From the NCBI GenBank assembly GCA_023897205.1, contig JAHWDD010000006.1, positions 3,038,001 to 3,102,000 on the forward strand: a DNA stretch of 64,000 nucleotides, written 5' to 3'. Below the pieces are notes generated by a model, which was not told the origin of the DNA, searched no databases, and saw only the letters and a list, made by a program, of their open reading frames with translations. The position numbers were made by a program, and so were the translations under genes. Each line of letters begins with the position of its first letter. Position 1 is the first letter of the stretch. The DNA is from Exophiala sp. HKRS030 (taxonomy: Eukaryota > Ascomycota > Eurotiomycetes > Chaetothyriales > Herpotrichiellaceae). Positions 24,701 to 35,979 of this stretch are shown here, piece by piece.

Positions 24701-27700
24701 CTGTTCCACATGCATTCACATCTGCGCCCTTTTGCAACAATAATTTCACCACCTCTGGCATGTCTTGCTGAACTGCGAGCTGCAGGGGAGTGATCAGAGA
24801 GTGCACTTGGGATGTCCATTTAGATAGAACTTTACGTCTTGCATTCACGTTCGCATTCCGATTGATCAGCATGATTGCGGTGCTAGAATTCCCACCTCGC
24901 AATGCTAGATGCAGGGGAGTGTCGTTATAATCTTCTAGCATAAAAGCGCCAGTATTGTGTTTGCCTCCGAACAAATGAATATTGGCGCCACGGTCCAACA
25001 GAATCTCGCAGATTTCAGTCTCTCCGGCTGATGCAGCAACGTGAAGTGGCGTTCGACCTTCGTGGTCCTTGACGTCGACATCTGGGTAGCTGTCAAGGAG
25101 GCAGAGCAAGACCGCCTTGTGTCCGCCTTGAGAGGCAAGGTGGAGAGGAGTTTTCCCTTCTGAGTTTCGGGCAACACTGTCTAAACCAGATTGAATCAAT
25201 GCTTGCAAGAATTGACCGAGCCCAAGCACGGCCATGGCATGTAGTGGTGTAGAAAAGCCATGCCGGGGCGTATTGTCTTTCAAGATGCGCTCTTCGTGAT
25301 CCACCATCAACCTCTGAAGTGCCATCCATCGACCGAAAAAAGGGCTGGGTGCGGTCAAAGCCTCTTTAATCCTTGGGACCTGCCACTTGCCATGTGAATC
25401 TGCGAGGGCTGCATGCGTGAAACAGAACATGAGAGAATACTCAAGAAAGGGATATTCCTCGGCCAGATACTTTCTGACTTCGATCCTAGTAAGTGACCGT
25501 CGAAGATCAGACAGGTCGGTCATTTCGTCTTCAGGCCATCGAAATGTTTGCGTTGTGGACTGTGGATCAGCGTATCTCATGCTCTCCTTCTCTAGTTCAT
25601 TGACATTGATGAAGTTGAAGCATAAATTCATGATCATCTCGTGACTGGCACCGAGAAGCAGCTCCTGTTTGAAGCCAGGATCAAAAACCGTCCAGCCGCT
25701 TTCCTCCAGTAAGTACTCTCTCACTGATTCATGAATGAACTGGACACGCTGGTCGACATAATCTACAGAGAGACGTTCTCCGTCAGATCTCCCTTGGTAT
25801 GTTTGCACAGACGAAATTTCTACCAAGCCTGCTGAAAGATGCCGCATTCGTTGTTCAAGTTGAGCTGATCGAACGAAGTTGGGAGCCAACCTACAATCTT
25901 TCATGAATTTTCTTGGGACGTCAAATGTGATTGCGTACTGCAGTTCTTGCGGGGTCAGTGGCCTCTGGGCAAACAAGAGCAGTTGAAGTAGCAGAATTGT
26001 GTTCTTGCGTTGTTTCGCTGGAACCTTTGCGAAGCTGTGTCGGAAAGTTTCGCTTAAACCCTTGGGAATTTCAGATCTGATCAATTCCAATATCTCTTGC
26101 TCGGATTCTCCGTCCACGGCCGCCTGATTGACGAGGTTGATACTTAACATAACCCACAGAAAGATTCCCCTGATCGTCGTATAAGCTCTTGATGGATATC
26201 ACTGTTGTTCGGGAAAGAAGGGGAGAGCTTGGCCTGAATAAAGCGGAGGATGTCCAAACCGTTGAAGGATTCCGTGGTGATCTCCAGTTTCTGCGTGGGT
26301 ATATTCGGAAAGTGTCTCCGTGAAACACAAATATTCAGATTAGCACCTCTCTGAAAAGCCTTCTGTGATACTTTCGTCAGGAAATCAACGACGTCTTGCC
26401 AGGCTTCTGTCCCCCTATTGACCTCGGAACCCTGACATTCATCAAGCGCATCAATCAGCAGGTAAGTAGGCCTATTGCGTGATCCATCAGACGTAAGAAC
26501 AGTCTCTAAGATGTTCTGGAGTTCTTGAAGGTGCCAAATGGGGGCTGGATTCATTTCGAACTTTTCCGTGACTGTATCGATGACTTGCAACGGCCACTTA
26601 TCGATTGTCTTCAGTAGGCGGTAGAGCAAGGTTCGATATAGGCCAAGGCTGGTATTTTCCAATGACGTCCCACGAGCATGAAAGAAGTAGAATGCAAGGA
26701 CATAGTCACCCTTGTGGCTTTGAATCCTGTGAATGATATGTTTCATCAATGTTGATTTCCCCGATCCAGGTTTCCCTTTGATCCACAGCATTCCGTAGTT
26801 TTCTGCGGTGGCAGTTCGTTGAATCCATGTAGTGTACGCAGGCTGCTGGAAGAGCCAATCGCAAGTGTCAGACAAAGGTTCCTTCACATCAAGCTGTCGA
26901 AAATCTATTTCATCATAGAATAGAGAGGAAAGGAATTCTGCCACGTAATGAGTTATTGTTTCCTCGGGACTGTGTTGGGTTTTTTACTCTTCCTGTCAAA
27001 GTTCCGTGGGTTTCCTAGACGGATTGCGCGTTAGTCGGCATTCACAAAGATTTTCTCGGTCGAGCGACTTCTCAGCCAAAGCTTGAACCGTCCAGAGCTC
27101 CAAGTTGTTAATTGACAAGCCTAGGCATATTAATCCTCCGGAGTTGTACTCACCTAATTGGGTAGATTTGATATGATTCAGAACTAGCATATAACCATTG
27201 GTCTTTGGGGTCTGATATTGGCAGATTGTTCGATGATCGTAGTCTATCATGGGAACAACGGTCTCGCCAGGGATGCCTAGAATGCTGCTGTGGTTGTCTA
27301 CAATCTAGGAATAGTTAGCTGGTGAATTACAATGAGTGTCGTCATCATCAACAAGAAAACTTACCAAATTTGTAAATGGGGAATCAGCTTTTCCTCAGTA
27401 AAAGATATGATCTTAATCCCTTCCACTTGATTTCGAAAATCTGTAGCAATTTTCGTCAGTTCCGGTGAATTTGTCTCCAGCAATTGGATGAGGTCTGTTC
27501 TCATGCGTCCTGAGATTCTCGAAGTGGCCGTTAACCCAAGATTTCCGATATTGCATAAGACTTTCGGGAAAGCTGTGATATCGGATCCTCGGTGAGGTGT
27601 GCTCATGAACAATATGCCACGAACGCACTGGCGAAGGCCAGAATAGTCATGCTCGTCCAAGTGGGCGATGATCATTGCCTGAAAAGCATGAGCGTTTCTA

Positions 27701-28343
27701 CATTGACGTGTAGAGATTCCTATTTCAGACCTTCTTGACGACCAAGCCTCCCAGGCTATGAACCACAAACACGATTGAGCGCTGGGAGTCCTATCTCAAA
27801 GTGGGTATCGGCACTAGAGTCCACGATTTAAGACAACGGAGAATGGTAAATATCACTTACCTGCTCACGAGAGCGGCTAGCCTTGAGACCTTCAAGCAAT
27901 GCGCGAGACCAATCTTCCAGCTTTCCAGTCGTTTTAGTGAAGGCAACTTCGGAAGGATATCCAAATGAGAAGACGCGAGCACCTGGCAAGTCTTTAGGAA
28001 GAAAGTCTTTTAGCCAAAGCTTTCCCGAGACCTTGTCAGTCCAGGTTGAGTACGCGTCCCCATTCAAGCCATGGACCGCCACGATATCAATATCATAATA
28101 CACCGTTTCTGCGTCCCTAGTGTAATACGCCGTGTAGTCATTGAGGGGTAGTAGCCCATAGCGTTCGGTCCGCTCTATGGGGATTGAGTCGTTTGACGTG
28201 ACAGCAGAATGTTGCGCAGGAGGAGCGAGAGGCACATTCGAGGCAGGGCCAGACCCGTCAGCTGGTCGCGGCTTTTTGGCAGGTGATCTTGTGTCATGTT
28301 TTCTCTTCGAAAGTCCGGACAAAAGCTTGCGTACGGATGCCAT
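21716..28343 (-). CDS. NLR-like protein: alpha/beta hydrolase - NACHT - ankyrin repeats - ZZ zinc finger, frame interrupted twice
   Basis: Exons: 28343-27861, 27781-27731, 27678-27365, 27304-27154, 26937-23210 and 23160-21716. With one base restored at each of two C/G runs (27378-27381 and 26167-26170) the model is in frame throughout, about 2057 residues. Order: basic N-terminus; lipase-like hydrolase with HGLNG (about 91), nucleophile elbow VVHSLGG and STPHRGSD, and the catalytic-His region DYDHRTICQY; NACHT with P-loop GKPGSGKST (388-396) and Walker B LIDALDEC (494-501), followed by the IFLWVML segment; a winged-helix/linker region; many ankyrin repeats (about 895-1830), several close to consensus (GKTPLHLASQGGH); and a C-terminal ZZ finger (CEDC, CTVC, CSDC, GHYEWRCKGH). 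Fungal proteins of this class act in allorecognition and immune-type cell death. As read, the frame breaks would truncate it. Confidence 0.88.
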
Positions 28344-29183
28344 GACAGTTCGTCGAAGTACGAACCCTCTGGAATGACGACAGTTATCATGAGGAGAGCA
28401 TTGCAATCAGATTCGTAAACAGATCTGTCAATCTACTAGCACCTGGATTCAAAGGTGTATGTGTTGCTGAAGAGATAGCGGAACACTTAAGAGAGAACCT
28501 CTGGGAATGAGGAAAGAAGTGGCAGAGAACAATGTAGCTTTCAGCCTCACACAGCGCCTAGTGGTAGGTACATGCAAGTTGCCTTGCAGATACGAGAAGC
28601 CAAGGCAAGGCACACATGAAGGATGATCGTGCTAGCCATCGCGATGGGTTCACTTACTCGAGTGCGAAGTCTGGGATGGAAAGGAGTTCAATGCGGCGCA
28701 AAGGAAATGCAGGAAATAATCTCTTACCGAAAGGATGAAGAGCAGCTTCGTGGTGAGAGCTTTTCGCAGGCTGCAATAAGGCTACCACCTTAGGGCCTGA
28801 GGCAGGTGGAATCAAGAGATCGACGTGTATTTACAGTTCAACGCAGGTTGCAGGGAAATTTCCCGCCGAATTGGGCGGTCATTGCCGCCGCTTTTGGAGG
28901 GCTTCTTCCTTCAATGCCAAGATCGCCCCCCCGGTTCGGCCCCTCGGTTAACTTTCCCTTAGTTATATCGAACTATTAACTTCTTACGTAACTATCTAGG
29001 GCCTAGAAATAGTCTCTCTTTAGAAATAGAAATAGATCTGTTTAACGCTTCGAAATTAACGAGTAATTTTGTCTGTACTGCCCTAGCTATGGCTGCCTAT
29101 GGATCTAGAGGGACGGTCCCTCTAGATTTCCTGCCGAAAAGAGGGTACTGTCCGACCTTTATAAAATCGACTCGAACCGAGTT
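28344..29183. other. Intergenic with AT-rich, possibly repeat-derived segment
   Basis: 28344-28850 is the presumed NLR promoter. Around 28965-29070 composition shifts to AT-rich with TA-heavy words (TTATATCGAACTATTAAC, CTTTAGAAATAGAAATAG), as in mutated repeat remnants. A perfect hairpin follows. No gene is supported. Confidence 0.4.
29103..29127. repeat. Perfect 11-bp inverted repeat (hairpin)
   Basis: The arms ATCTAGAGGGA and TCCCTCTAGAT flank a 3-base CGG loop. The hairpin sits at the edge of the AT-rich segment, so it may be a terminal or internal feature of a degraded element. Function is unknown. Confidence 0.75.
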
Positions 29184-29534
29184 CTATCTTCCGTCTTCTC
29201 TTCTTTGAATGGATATCTGCGTCAGCGTGTGGCAATCAGAAGCATCCATAGGCTCCTTCAAATCGTCGCTTTTCGGTATATCGCGTATCTCGGTAGGTGT
29301 CTGTGCTGGAGGGGGGAGCGGCACGCTGTTGCGTGTCGTTGCTGAATGTGTCTCTTCATCGCTGTTAATCAGGCTCCCGGTCTCTGCGGGCAACTGCGGG
29401 TGACGGGTGTACCTATTCCAACGAAGATAATCGAAGATGCGCTCAACAGTCCAGAGGACAATGGTTATGAGCAATTGCACAAGGGCGAGAATTTCGGTTC
29501 TGTCCCATCCAATTGTTTGTTCCGTCGGTGCCAT
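29184..29534 (-). CDS. Small hypothetical membrane protein upstream of the NLR gene
   Basis: A 116-residue ORF from the ATG at 29534. Residues about 14-36 (EILALVQLLITIVLWTVERI) form one likely transmembrane helix, followed by a polar Ser/Thr/Pro-rich tail. No family is recognised. It lies about 840 bases upstream of the NLR gene on the same strand. A real single-pass protein is plausible; chance is not excluded. The 29535-30144 interval to the right shows no other gene. Confidence 0.35.
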   Translation of the reverse strand: MAPTEQTIGWDRTEILALVQLLITIVLWTVERIFDYLRWNRYTRHPQLPAETGSLINSDEETHSATTRNSVPLPPPAQTPTEIRDIPKSDDLKEPMDASDCHTLTQISIQRREDGR

Positions 29535-30144
29535 TATACTGCCAAGCCCGCTGTTATCCTTAGTACTAGTCTGGGTGCGAGGAGTATGATATTACTTACT
29601 GTACTTGGTATGTTTTGTGTCAAGTTGAACTATGCTGAGTGGTCGTCAGGCATGATGATTGTCTTTCAACACTTCTGGAGCCACGATAATATAGATGGTT
29701 CCTTGTTCTGTCGCATTGCCTATTTGAGCACTGCACAGCCATTTTCAGGTCTCTGAAATCCGCCAATGCCGTTCCTTTGCACTCTTGCGACAAGCTCTAC
29801 GTGGTTAAGCGCAGTTGACCACGATCCTCGGAAATACGCTAGTACGAATCGGGCAGTGCGTTAGAAAACGATTGGGTGTGGATAAATTCAGCCTTACAGG
29901 CACCTAATAGGGGTAGTGGAGTGGAAGAGCCAGCCTCGTCTGCCCCAAACATCAAAAGGCTCCTACCTCCACGTTCTACTTCCTAAACCTTTTCATTCCC
30001 ATGGATCTACCAAGAGAAACGCGCAAGGATACCTCACGTCTACTGTTATTGTGGAATCGTCACTTTGATTAAAGCCTTGTGCAAAGCCTTGTGCATAGCC
30101 TTGTCTTGTCTCTTTTCTTACCACAAGCGGCATCGTTACTAGTC

Positions 30145-32808
30145 ATGGATCCTCAATTACCCCCAGATGATACGCCCTACAACCTACAACCGTTGGATGA
30201 CTTTGATGCCAGTATCATTGATTCTTCCATGCTGTCTATGTTCGATGAATCTCCCTTTGTTGACGATTTCAATTTGCTATTAACACCGAGTGCTCTCAAC
30301 ACCTTGCCGCCCGACCCCCAACAACAAGGTTTTTCTACATCTTCACCATCTTCCGAACCATTGCTTGACATATACCCTCTGACGGAAGATCAAGTAGCTC
30401 AAATTGACTTCAATGACATGGGATTCGATGCTATGGGCCTTGATGGCATGCACGTCGATGCTATGGAGCTTAATACTATGGAGTTCGACGCCACGAATTC
30501 GATTGCGCTATCTGTTGGTGCAAACACAGGCTTCGTAGGATACGAGAAGATCCTCTCAACTTCCGGTCCAGGACAGCCAACTTCTCCTCTAGCCACTCAA
30601 CCTTCACGCATGCCAAGTTCATTCGCATCAAGCCTAGGACACCCTCCACCTCTACATTCTGCGCATCATCACTTATCTAATATGCCCGCAGCACCGACAG
30701 TATGTGCTCAACCATTCCCAAGCTCTGGAGGCCGTACAATATCGCCCGTAGCGTCAGGTATACCAAGAATCTCAAACAATATGCGACAGCATGGTGGGAA
30801 AGTGTGTCGACCACTCCTTCCAGCAAACGATATGCAATTGGGGAATACGCCACTTGCAGGGATATCCTCGTCCTTCGCCAGTGGACACCATGCACCTATG
30901 GGGAACTACTCCACTGTCCACAGCATATCGAAAGATAAATCTGGCAACTTTAATGTCATTAAATGGGGTAAAAAGAGTTCTCCTTTAAAAAGGCATCGCT
31001 CAGAGGAGCATGCTCGTCGGAGACGCGATATTCAGGTGGCTGGTGGACAGTGTCTGAATTGCAAATTTTTGAGGAAGGGTGTAAGTATCACGTATCTGTT
31101 TTTGTCCAGGTCGTCTGATATCTTTCAGTGTAGTGCAGGGACAGTATGCGACCGATGCAAGCACTTGTCAAATTCAACTGACGTTGGCTTTACTTTGTGC
31201 TTGCGAGAACATCCTTCGAAGTTCAATCCTTTCACTCTAGGTTCGCTATCTGGATACCTTTGATGATCGTCTTCATTGCTGATGAACTCTAGATGGTGCG
31301 TATAAAGAGCTGGAAGTACAGGGATTGTATCTGTACAGCAAATATACAGCAAAATGTCCCACGTTGAAAAATCAATGCTACAAATCCATATTATCCTCGA
31401 ACACTGGAGACGACCTACACGAGATTATTGAGATTCTGCCTACCCAGCATGAATTCCTGAAGCGGTGTGCTATCAACCATGCAAATGATGGCAACATGAG
31501 CCTAGTTGATAGTCCTGGCGCTATCTACGTGTTCTTCAGATTGAGCATTCTACTTGCAAATCCAGAGTACCTAGAAATAACCGCCAGTATGGATGAAGTT
31601 AGGTATTATCGTCTAATCAGATCATACACAAGTGTACTTATTTTTGAATATCTGGAGGAGTCCTTGCGCTCTCGCTATTGCAATCCTGGTGGCTGCTCTA
31701 TGTTCAACATTTGCCTTATTTTGTATGCTGGCCTGGCGTGGTCTAGTCGATCTTATGTGACCGAGACCGAGAAGGATGCTCTGGCGGCTGCAAAGGCCTA
31801 CGTGGAGGCATACTCTTCCCGGCATTTCCAACACCATCAACCATCCACATATCGCAGGATTATTACGGCCGTTAGCTATGGAAGCTTTCTAGACTATCTC
31901 GTAGATAGCTTCCAGGCTCGGCGGTCTGTCGCCCGGATCTTTAGGGATGCCACAAAGTCATCACCAAGCACACCATCGTCACGGGAAAAGAAACCTCACA
32001 TGATATCATCCTTCGATGTGTCTACGCATCCACCGTCAAGTTCAATTACATGGAGACTTGTTTATTGTTCGTTCTGGACGGTCATCCCTACTGCTATAGT
32101 GAAAGCTATGGATTATACTATGGAGGATCACCTGCTGCCAATCCACCTGGACGACATTCTTCGAATGGAAACAGGACAAGGACGAGGACGTGCAGCAGCT
32201 TTTTGGCGACACTGGGATATTTTCCGAGCATTTTTTTACAAGGGTCTTCTTGAAATCTTTTTGATGCTGCCCAACAAGGTCGAGACGCTTCGAGATATGT
32301 ACACTTGCGAATGTGATGAGTTACAGATTGTCCGCAGTTTGTGGCTCCTAGGCACGCCGAAGGTTGGTTTCTACCAATTATCTGAGACAATCAAGTCCAG
32401 TTTCCGCGTGTTGGTACTGGCCTTGCTAACTGCCATCAAACTTATACACCCTTCGGTTTGTAGGGGGTAGTCTCGGAGGTTGGGCAGCTAGGAACATGTA
32501 ACAGTCTGGCAACAAAATTGGCGCCCGGTTGGAACTTTGCCGTGGCTGCCCTTGAAGCAGGTTATCCTGGGCTAGCTAAAGTCCTCTTTTCCGAGTCAGA
32601 CGATGAGAGCTCCATCGATGAAGATGGCACCGGAGGTAACCCTGAAGAGGGTACGGATAAAGATATGGATGAAGATATGGATGAAGATATGGATGAAGAT
32701 ATGGATGAAGATATGGATGAAGATATGGATGAAGATATGGATGAAGATATGGATGAAGATATGGATGAAGATATGGATGAAGATATGGATGAGCATATAG
32801 ATGAATAG
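30145..32808 (+). CDS. Zn2Cys6-like fungal transcription factor with acidic (DMDE)n tail
   Basis: Exons 30145-31080, 31129-31240, 31293-32362 and 32464-32808 keep frame, giving 820 residues. The last intron has a GCTAAC branch site and TTTGTAG acceptor. The start MDPQLPPDD is the first good ATG. The N-terminus is acidic with an internal Met/Asp-rich repeat (FDAMGLDGMHVDAMELNTM). A basic region precedes the cluster CLNC-x6-C-x5-CDRC-x13-C, whose last spacing is longer than usual; an intron interrupts the cluster just before its third Cys. A mainly helical regulator-like region follows (CNSLATKLAPGWNFA), then the tail of eleven DMDE units plus HIDE. It is likely a nuclear regulator; targets are unknown. 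Confidence 0.8.
32662..32805 (+). repeat. 12-bp coding minisatellite (DMDE)n
   Basis: Eleven tandem GATATGGATGAA units (the last ending GAG) and one diverged unit encode the C-terminal acidic tail of the regulator above. Near-identity between units suggests recent slippage or expansion. Confidence 0.95.
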
Positions 32809-33513
32809 TAATGCTGTGAACTGGAATGGAAAACATGATTCATATCAGGAAATATTAGATCGATGATTAAATGAAAGCGTATTGCTTTGAAAGTGCCAGC
32901 GGCTAGTGGACCTGGTTCAATCCCCCATTCAGGTGTCCAAAGCATACAAGCCGAACATCGCTCAAAGGTACGTCTCAGACCCCGGGCGTTTGGGAGGTTG
33001 ATCAACTAAACGGGGCCGTTCACAGCGTGTCCGAGTGTCGACATCAACCCTCGGCCTAATATCCCAAGCCGACCAACTTTCCGTCTCGGAGGACCAGACT
33101 CAAACGGAACGTATGGTTCGTCAAGAGGCTGAAGAGAAGGCGAGCTCTCTACGGCCTGAATAGATATGAGACGGCTGCGGCAAGAGAACACGCTTCTTCT
33201 GTCCGTCAATGAGCAGACTACGAAGAGGATGAAGCGGTCTAAACGCCAAGTAAAGCAGATATGGTCGGTCCTACATAGATCAGGGCCTGACCCCTATGAT
33301 TGTGATTCCGTATCGTAAATAAAACCTCAAAGATAGGAGCCCGAAAATTACTGTCGTACGACTAGCGAGCCAGTTGAAGCGGGTGGTTCTTCAGCCAATG
33401 AATGACCGATGCTTGAACTCCACTTTTTTGTGCCTGCGAACTTCATGTCTTTTTGAATTACTGTCTGGAACATTTACATCTCTATACACATCCAACCACA
33501 ACATGCTGCCGCG
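32809..33513. other. Intergenic between the Zn2Cys6-like gene and uL14m
   Basis: No gene is recognised. A long minus-strand Ser/Ile-rich ORF (33005-32562) is only the antisense reading of the minisatellite. Confidence 0.5.
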
Positions 33514-34047
33514 ATGATACAACTCAAGGTGAGATTCGCCATTCATCCTAAACACAGTAGCTCTCCATATGCTAACATCGGGCCCCCACAACAGACGATG
33601 CTTAATTGCATCGACAACTCTGGCGCCGCCATCGTGGAATGTGTCGCAGTCATGAGAAAGAAGACAAGAGCAGCAAACATCGGTACGAGTTCCCATTCTC
33701 GATCAAGATATGCAGCAAGTGTAGTTCTAACTCTGGGGACTCTAGGTGATCGAATCATTGTGGTGGTGCAAAAGCAGAGGAGCTTCGGCCCCGATAACCC
33801 AGGTGGAACCAGCTTGGGTATTTCAAACAAGGTCCGGAGAGGTGACATAAGACATGCGGTGGTCGTCCGAGCACGAAAGGAACAACGCAGACCAGATGGA
33901 AGCTTGGTCAAATTCGACGACAATGCCTGCGTCCTGATCAACAAGAACGGCGATCCGATCGGAACAAGACTGTCAAGTGTCGTTGGAGCCGAATTACGGG
34001 AGAAAAAGTGGTCTAAGATTTTATCTCTGGCGCCGATGCACATATGA
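33514..34047 (+). CDS. mrpl38: Mitochondrial large-subunit ribosomal protein uL14m
   Basis: Exons 33514-33528, 33595-33682 and 33746-34047 give 134 residues. Exon 1 encodes only MIQLK. The introns end CAACAG (with a GCTAAC branch site) and CTCTAG. The protein then reads TMLNCIDNSGAAIVECVAVM, GDRIIVVVQKQRSFGP, and RRGDIRHAVVVRARKEQRRPDGS, the complete uL14 fold. Reading straight through the introns gives a falsely longer ORF. It binds 23S-type rRNA at the subunit interface of the mitoribosome. It is convergent with rpb9. Confidence 0.94.
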   Translation: MIQLKVRFAIHPKHSSSPYANIGPPQQTMLNCIDNSGAAIVECVAVMRKKTRAANIGTSSHSRSRYAASVVLTLGTLGDRIIVVVQKQRSFGPDNPGGTSLGISNKVRRGDIRHAVVVRARKEQRRPDGSLVKFDDNACVLINKNGDPIGTRLSSVVGAELREKKWSKILSLAPMHI

Positions 34048-34309
34048 GTGGAAGGAAAGCCAGATTGAAGGTGTTGACTCGGAAAGGCTTGTATTACAAT
34101 TTTCAGGCGCTCTGATGTCTCTAAAATAGATGGCAACGGCCTGAATTCTGTGCCATCACTACTTGTATCAATAGTCACAACCACAAGCAACTCCAATAAC
34201 CAAAAACCTGGTATCATGCCGTGATCGTCAGTTCATTCCTCGAATATTTCTGAACCAGGGACGCCGAGAGACGACGGGCGTCCGAAACAAAGCCCTCAAA
34301 ACACCATGC

Positions 34310-35014
34310 TCAAACAGATGTGTAGACATGATTACAAGCGATACAAACATAATAAAGTTTCTACGGCAGGTCAGTAAGATGGCCAACACAGGTAGGAGTC
34401 GTAACATACCATTCCAGTGTCGGCTCCTCGTTGCTGAGATTGAAAATACACGGCCTCCTCCTCCCGACACTTTGGACATATCTGCTTGGCTCGAGGAAGC
34501 TGTGGAGATCAAAATCAAAACGTCAGCCAGAGTCTTCGGCAAACAAAACACATCATGCGATGATCTTGGGATTTGTAGCGAGAAAAGAAAGCCGTCATGA
34601 AAGACCGCACTGAAGACATTTTAATTGTTCACCGCACAGTGTGCAGAGAGGGGGTGTGTCTGAGGGCACTGATGGATCCAGAAGTGGTGATTCACGCACA
34701 GTTGGATCATTTGCAACGTCTGTTGTTACTCCAGCCGTCTCTTGTACTGTGGCTCCAAGATGTTGTCGAAAGGTGCAGGCGGAGTCGTGGGTGGTGGTGG
34801 CGTGGCAAGCCTTGCAGATGTAGAGGAGGGTAGATGTCGCTCGGTCTTCTTTTGGATAGAGTAGGTTGGAACTGGGAATGGTGTGTTAGCCTAGGTGACC
34901 ATGATCGAGAGGGAGTAGGGCATATTTGACTGACCATTCTTGACAAAATCTGTAGCTGACTTCACCACGTTTGCTGTCGCTCTCGCTGGCGGCAGGAGAG
35001 GGAGCGGAGGACAT
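34310..35014 (-). CDS. rpb9: RNA polymerase II subunit Rpb9 (four exons)
   Basis: Exons 35014-34935, 34871-34700, 34499-34410 and 34360-34310 give 130 residues with in-frame junctions. The start is MSSAPSPAASESDS. The N-terminal zinc ribbon is RFCQEC (the second Cys codon is split by intron 1), with SNLLYPKEDR and CKAC. The linker has VQETAGVTTDVANDPT then LPRAKQ across intron 2. The C-terminal TFIIS-type ribbon is CPKCREEEAVYFQSQQRGAD, then GMKLYYVCIACNHVYTSV. Rpb9 sits on the Pol II lobe/jaw and acts in start-site choice, fidelity and transcript cleavage. No exon is long, so the gene is easy to miss. Intron 2 is long (200 bases) for this window. Confidence 0.95.
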
Positions 35015-35979
35015 TCTGGCAATGTACACTCCGTAATAACAGGGAAACACGAACCGATGTTTATCGGGTCAAGGAGAATGTAGGTGGACGGGACAATATC
35101 TTGTGGCGAACCTTGGTCGTTTATCCTTTGAACAGGGTCGGCCAGCGGTAGAGGTCGATGGAAGTGGTGGGCAGCGGAAGTGCGAAATCGGAAGGTGAGT
35201 GAGTATTCGTTTGCAATCCTAGTCCTTGGTATTAAGAGGTGAAAACCGTCACGGGATGCTAAGATGGTGAGAGGATGGAACAAAATGTCCAGTGGGTGGC
35301 CAAAGGTAAAATGCGGTTTTATTAGTATGTGGTTCTACTTGTGCACCGAACGCCTGTGACACAAGTTGATGGGCCCACCGGGTTCCAGGCACCGCGAGGT
35401 CACCTGGCACGCTAAAGTTGCCTTAACCGCAAGTTCCCACGGAGAAGAGGCAAAGGAGGCCAGTTGTTTACGGAGTAGAGGGACCTGGAGTCACATGTCT
35501 AGCTAGTATGACTTGTTGGCTTTCCCCGCAGTAACTGGATCCCCCTCGTGCTCCCTGTGGCTTTGTAGAAGCAAAGCGCAGTGATGTACTACCTCTATGA
35601 CCTTAAGTCGTACGGGTGACTTCATATTCCATTGGCGGCTGACACGGGTTGGAATTAGTGCACTAGTAACTGGTTCCAACCCAGAGGACAAAGAGGCCAG
35701 AGACTGATCATCAGGCATGGGGCACCGGGTTCCTGCGTGATTCGATTCTTCCACAACCCTCCTCAACCGAAGGGCCAAAGAGTGATGAGGCGCTGCAAAG
35801 TAGGCACAAATGAATCCCTGGATCTTAATGACCTACTCGAGCGGCGCGAGGCGTCTGAATGACTGCATTAAGGCAGCCTGATTTGGACCCGGTTGATAAA
35901 ACATACGGAATGCTTTCTAATCTACAGTAAATGTGAGAATAGTGGTACAATTCCTGCGCAAACCTGGCGGGCTCACATC
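35015..35979. other. Intergenic between rpb9 and the DUF6536 gene
   Basis: It contains the rpb9 promoter and the 3' flank of the DUF6536 gene, with a perfect inverted repeat at 35646-35682. No supported gene. Confidence 0.5.
35646..35682. repeat. Inverted repeat with nested palindrome
   Basis: GGGTTGGAA at 35646-35654 pairs with TTCCAACCC at 35674-35682. The loop holds the palindrome TAGTGCACTA. It could be the trace of a small element or a structured RNA region. Confidence 0.7.

Noticed and set aside
27285..27364. Longer NLR intron using the acceptor CACAGCAG
   Set aside because: It keeps phase without any frameshift but removes the conserved IVDNHSS segment; a missing C at 27378-27381 gives the family-like PPFTNL-IVDNHSS.
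32662..32805. CRISPR-like tandem repeat
   Set aside because: Units are 12 bp, contiguous, without spacers, and coding.
32562..33005. Long minus-strand Ser/Ile-rich ORF
   Set aside because: It is the antisense reading of the DMDE minisatellite, which stays open in several frames; no domain.
33514..34047. Single 177-residue uninterrupted uL14m reading
   Set aside because: Both inserted segments have splice signals and are absent from the uL14 family.
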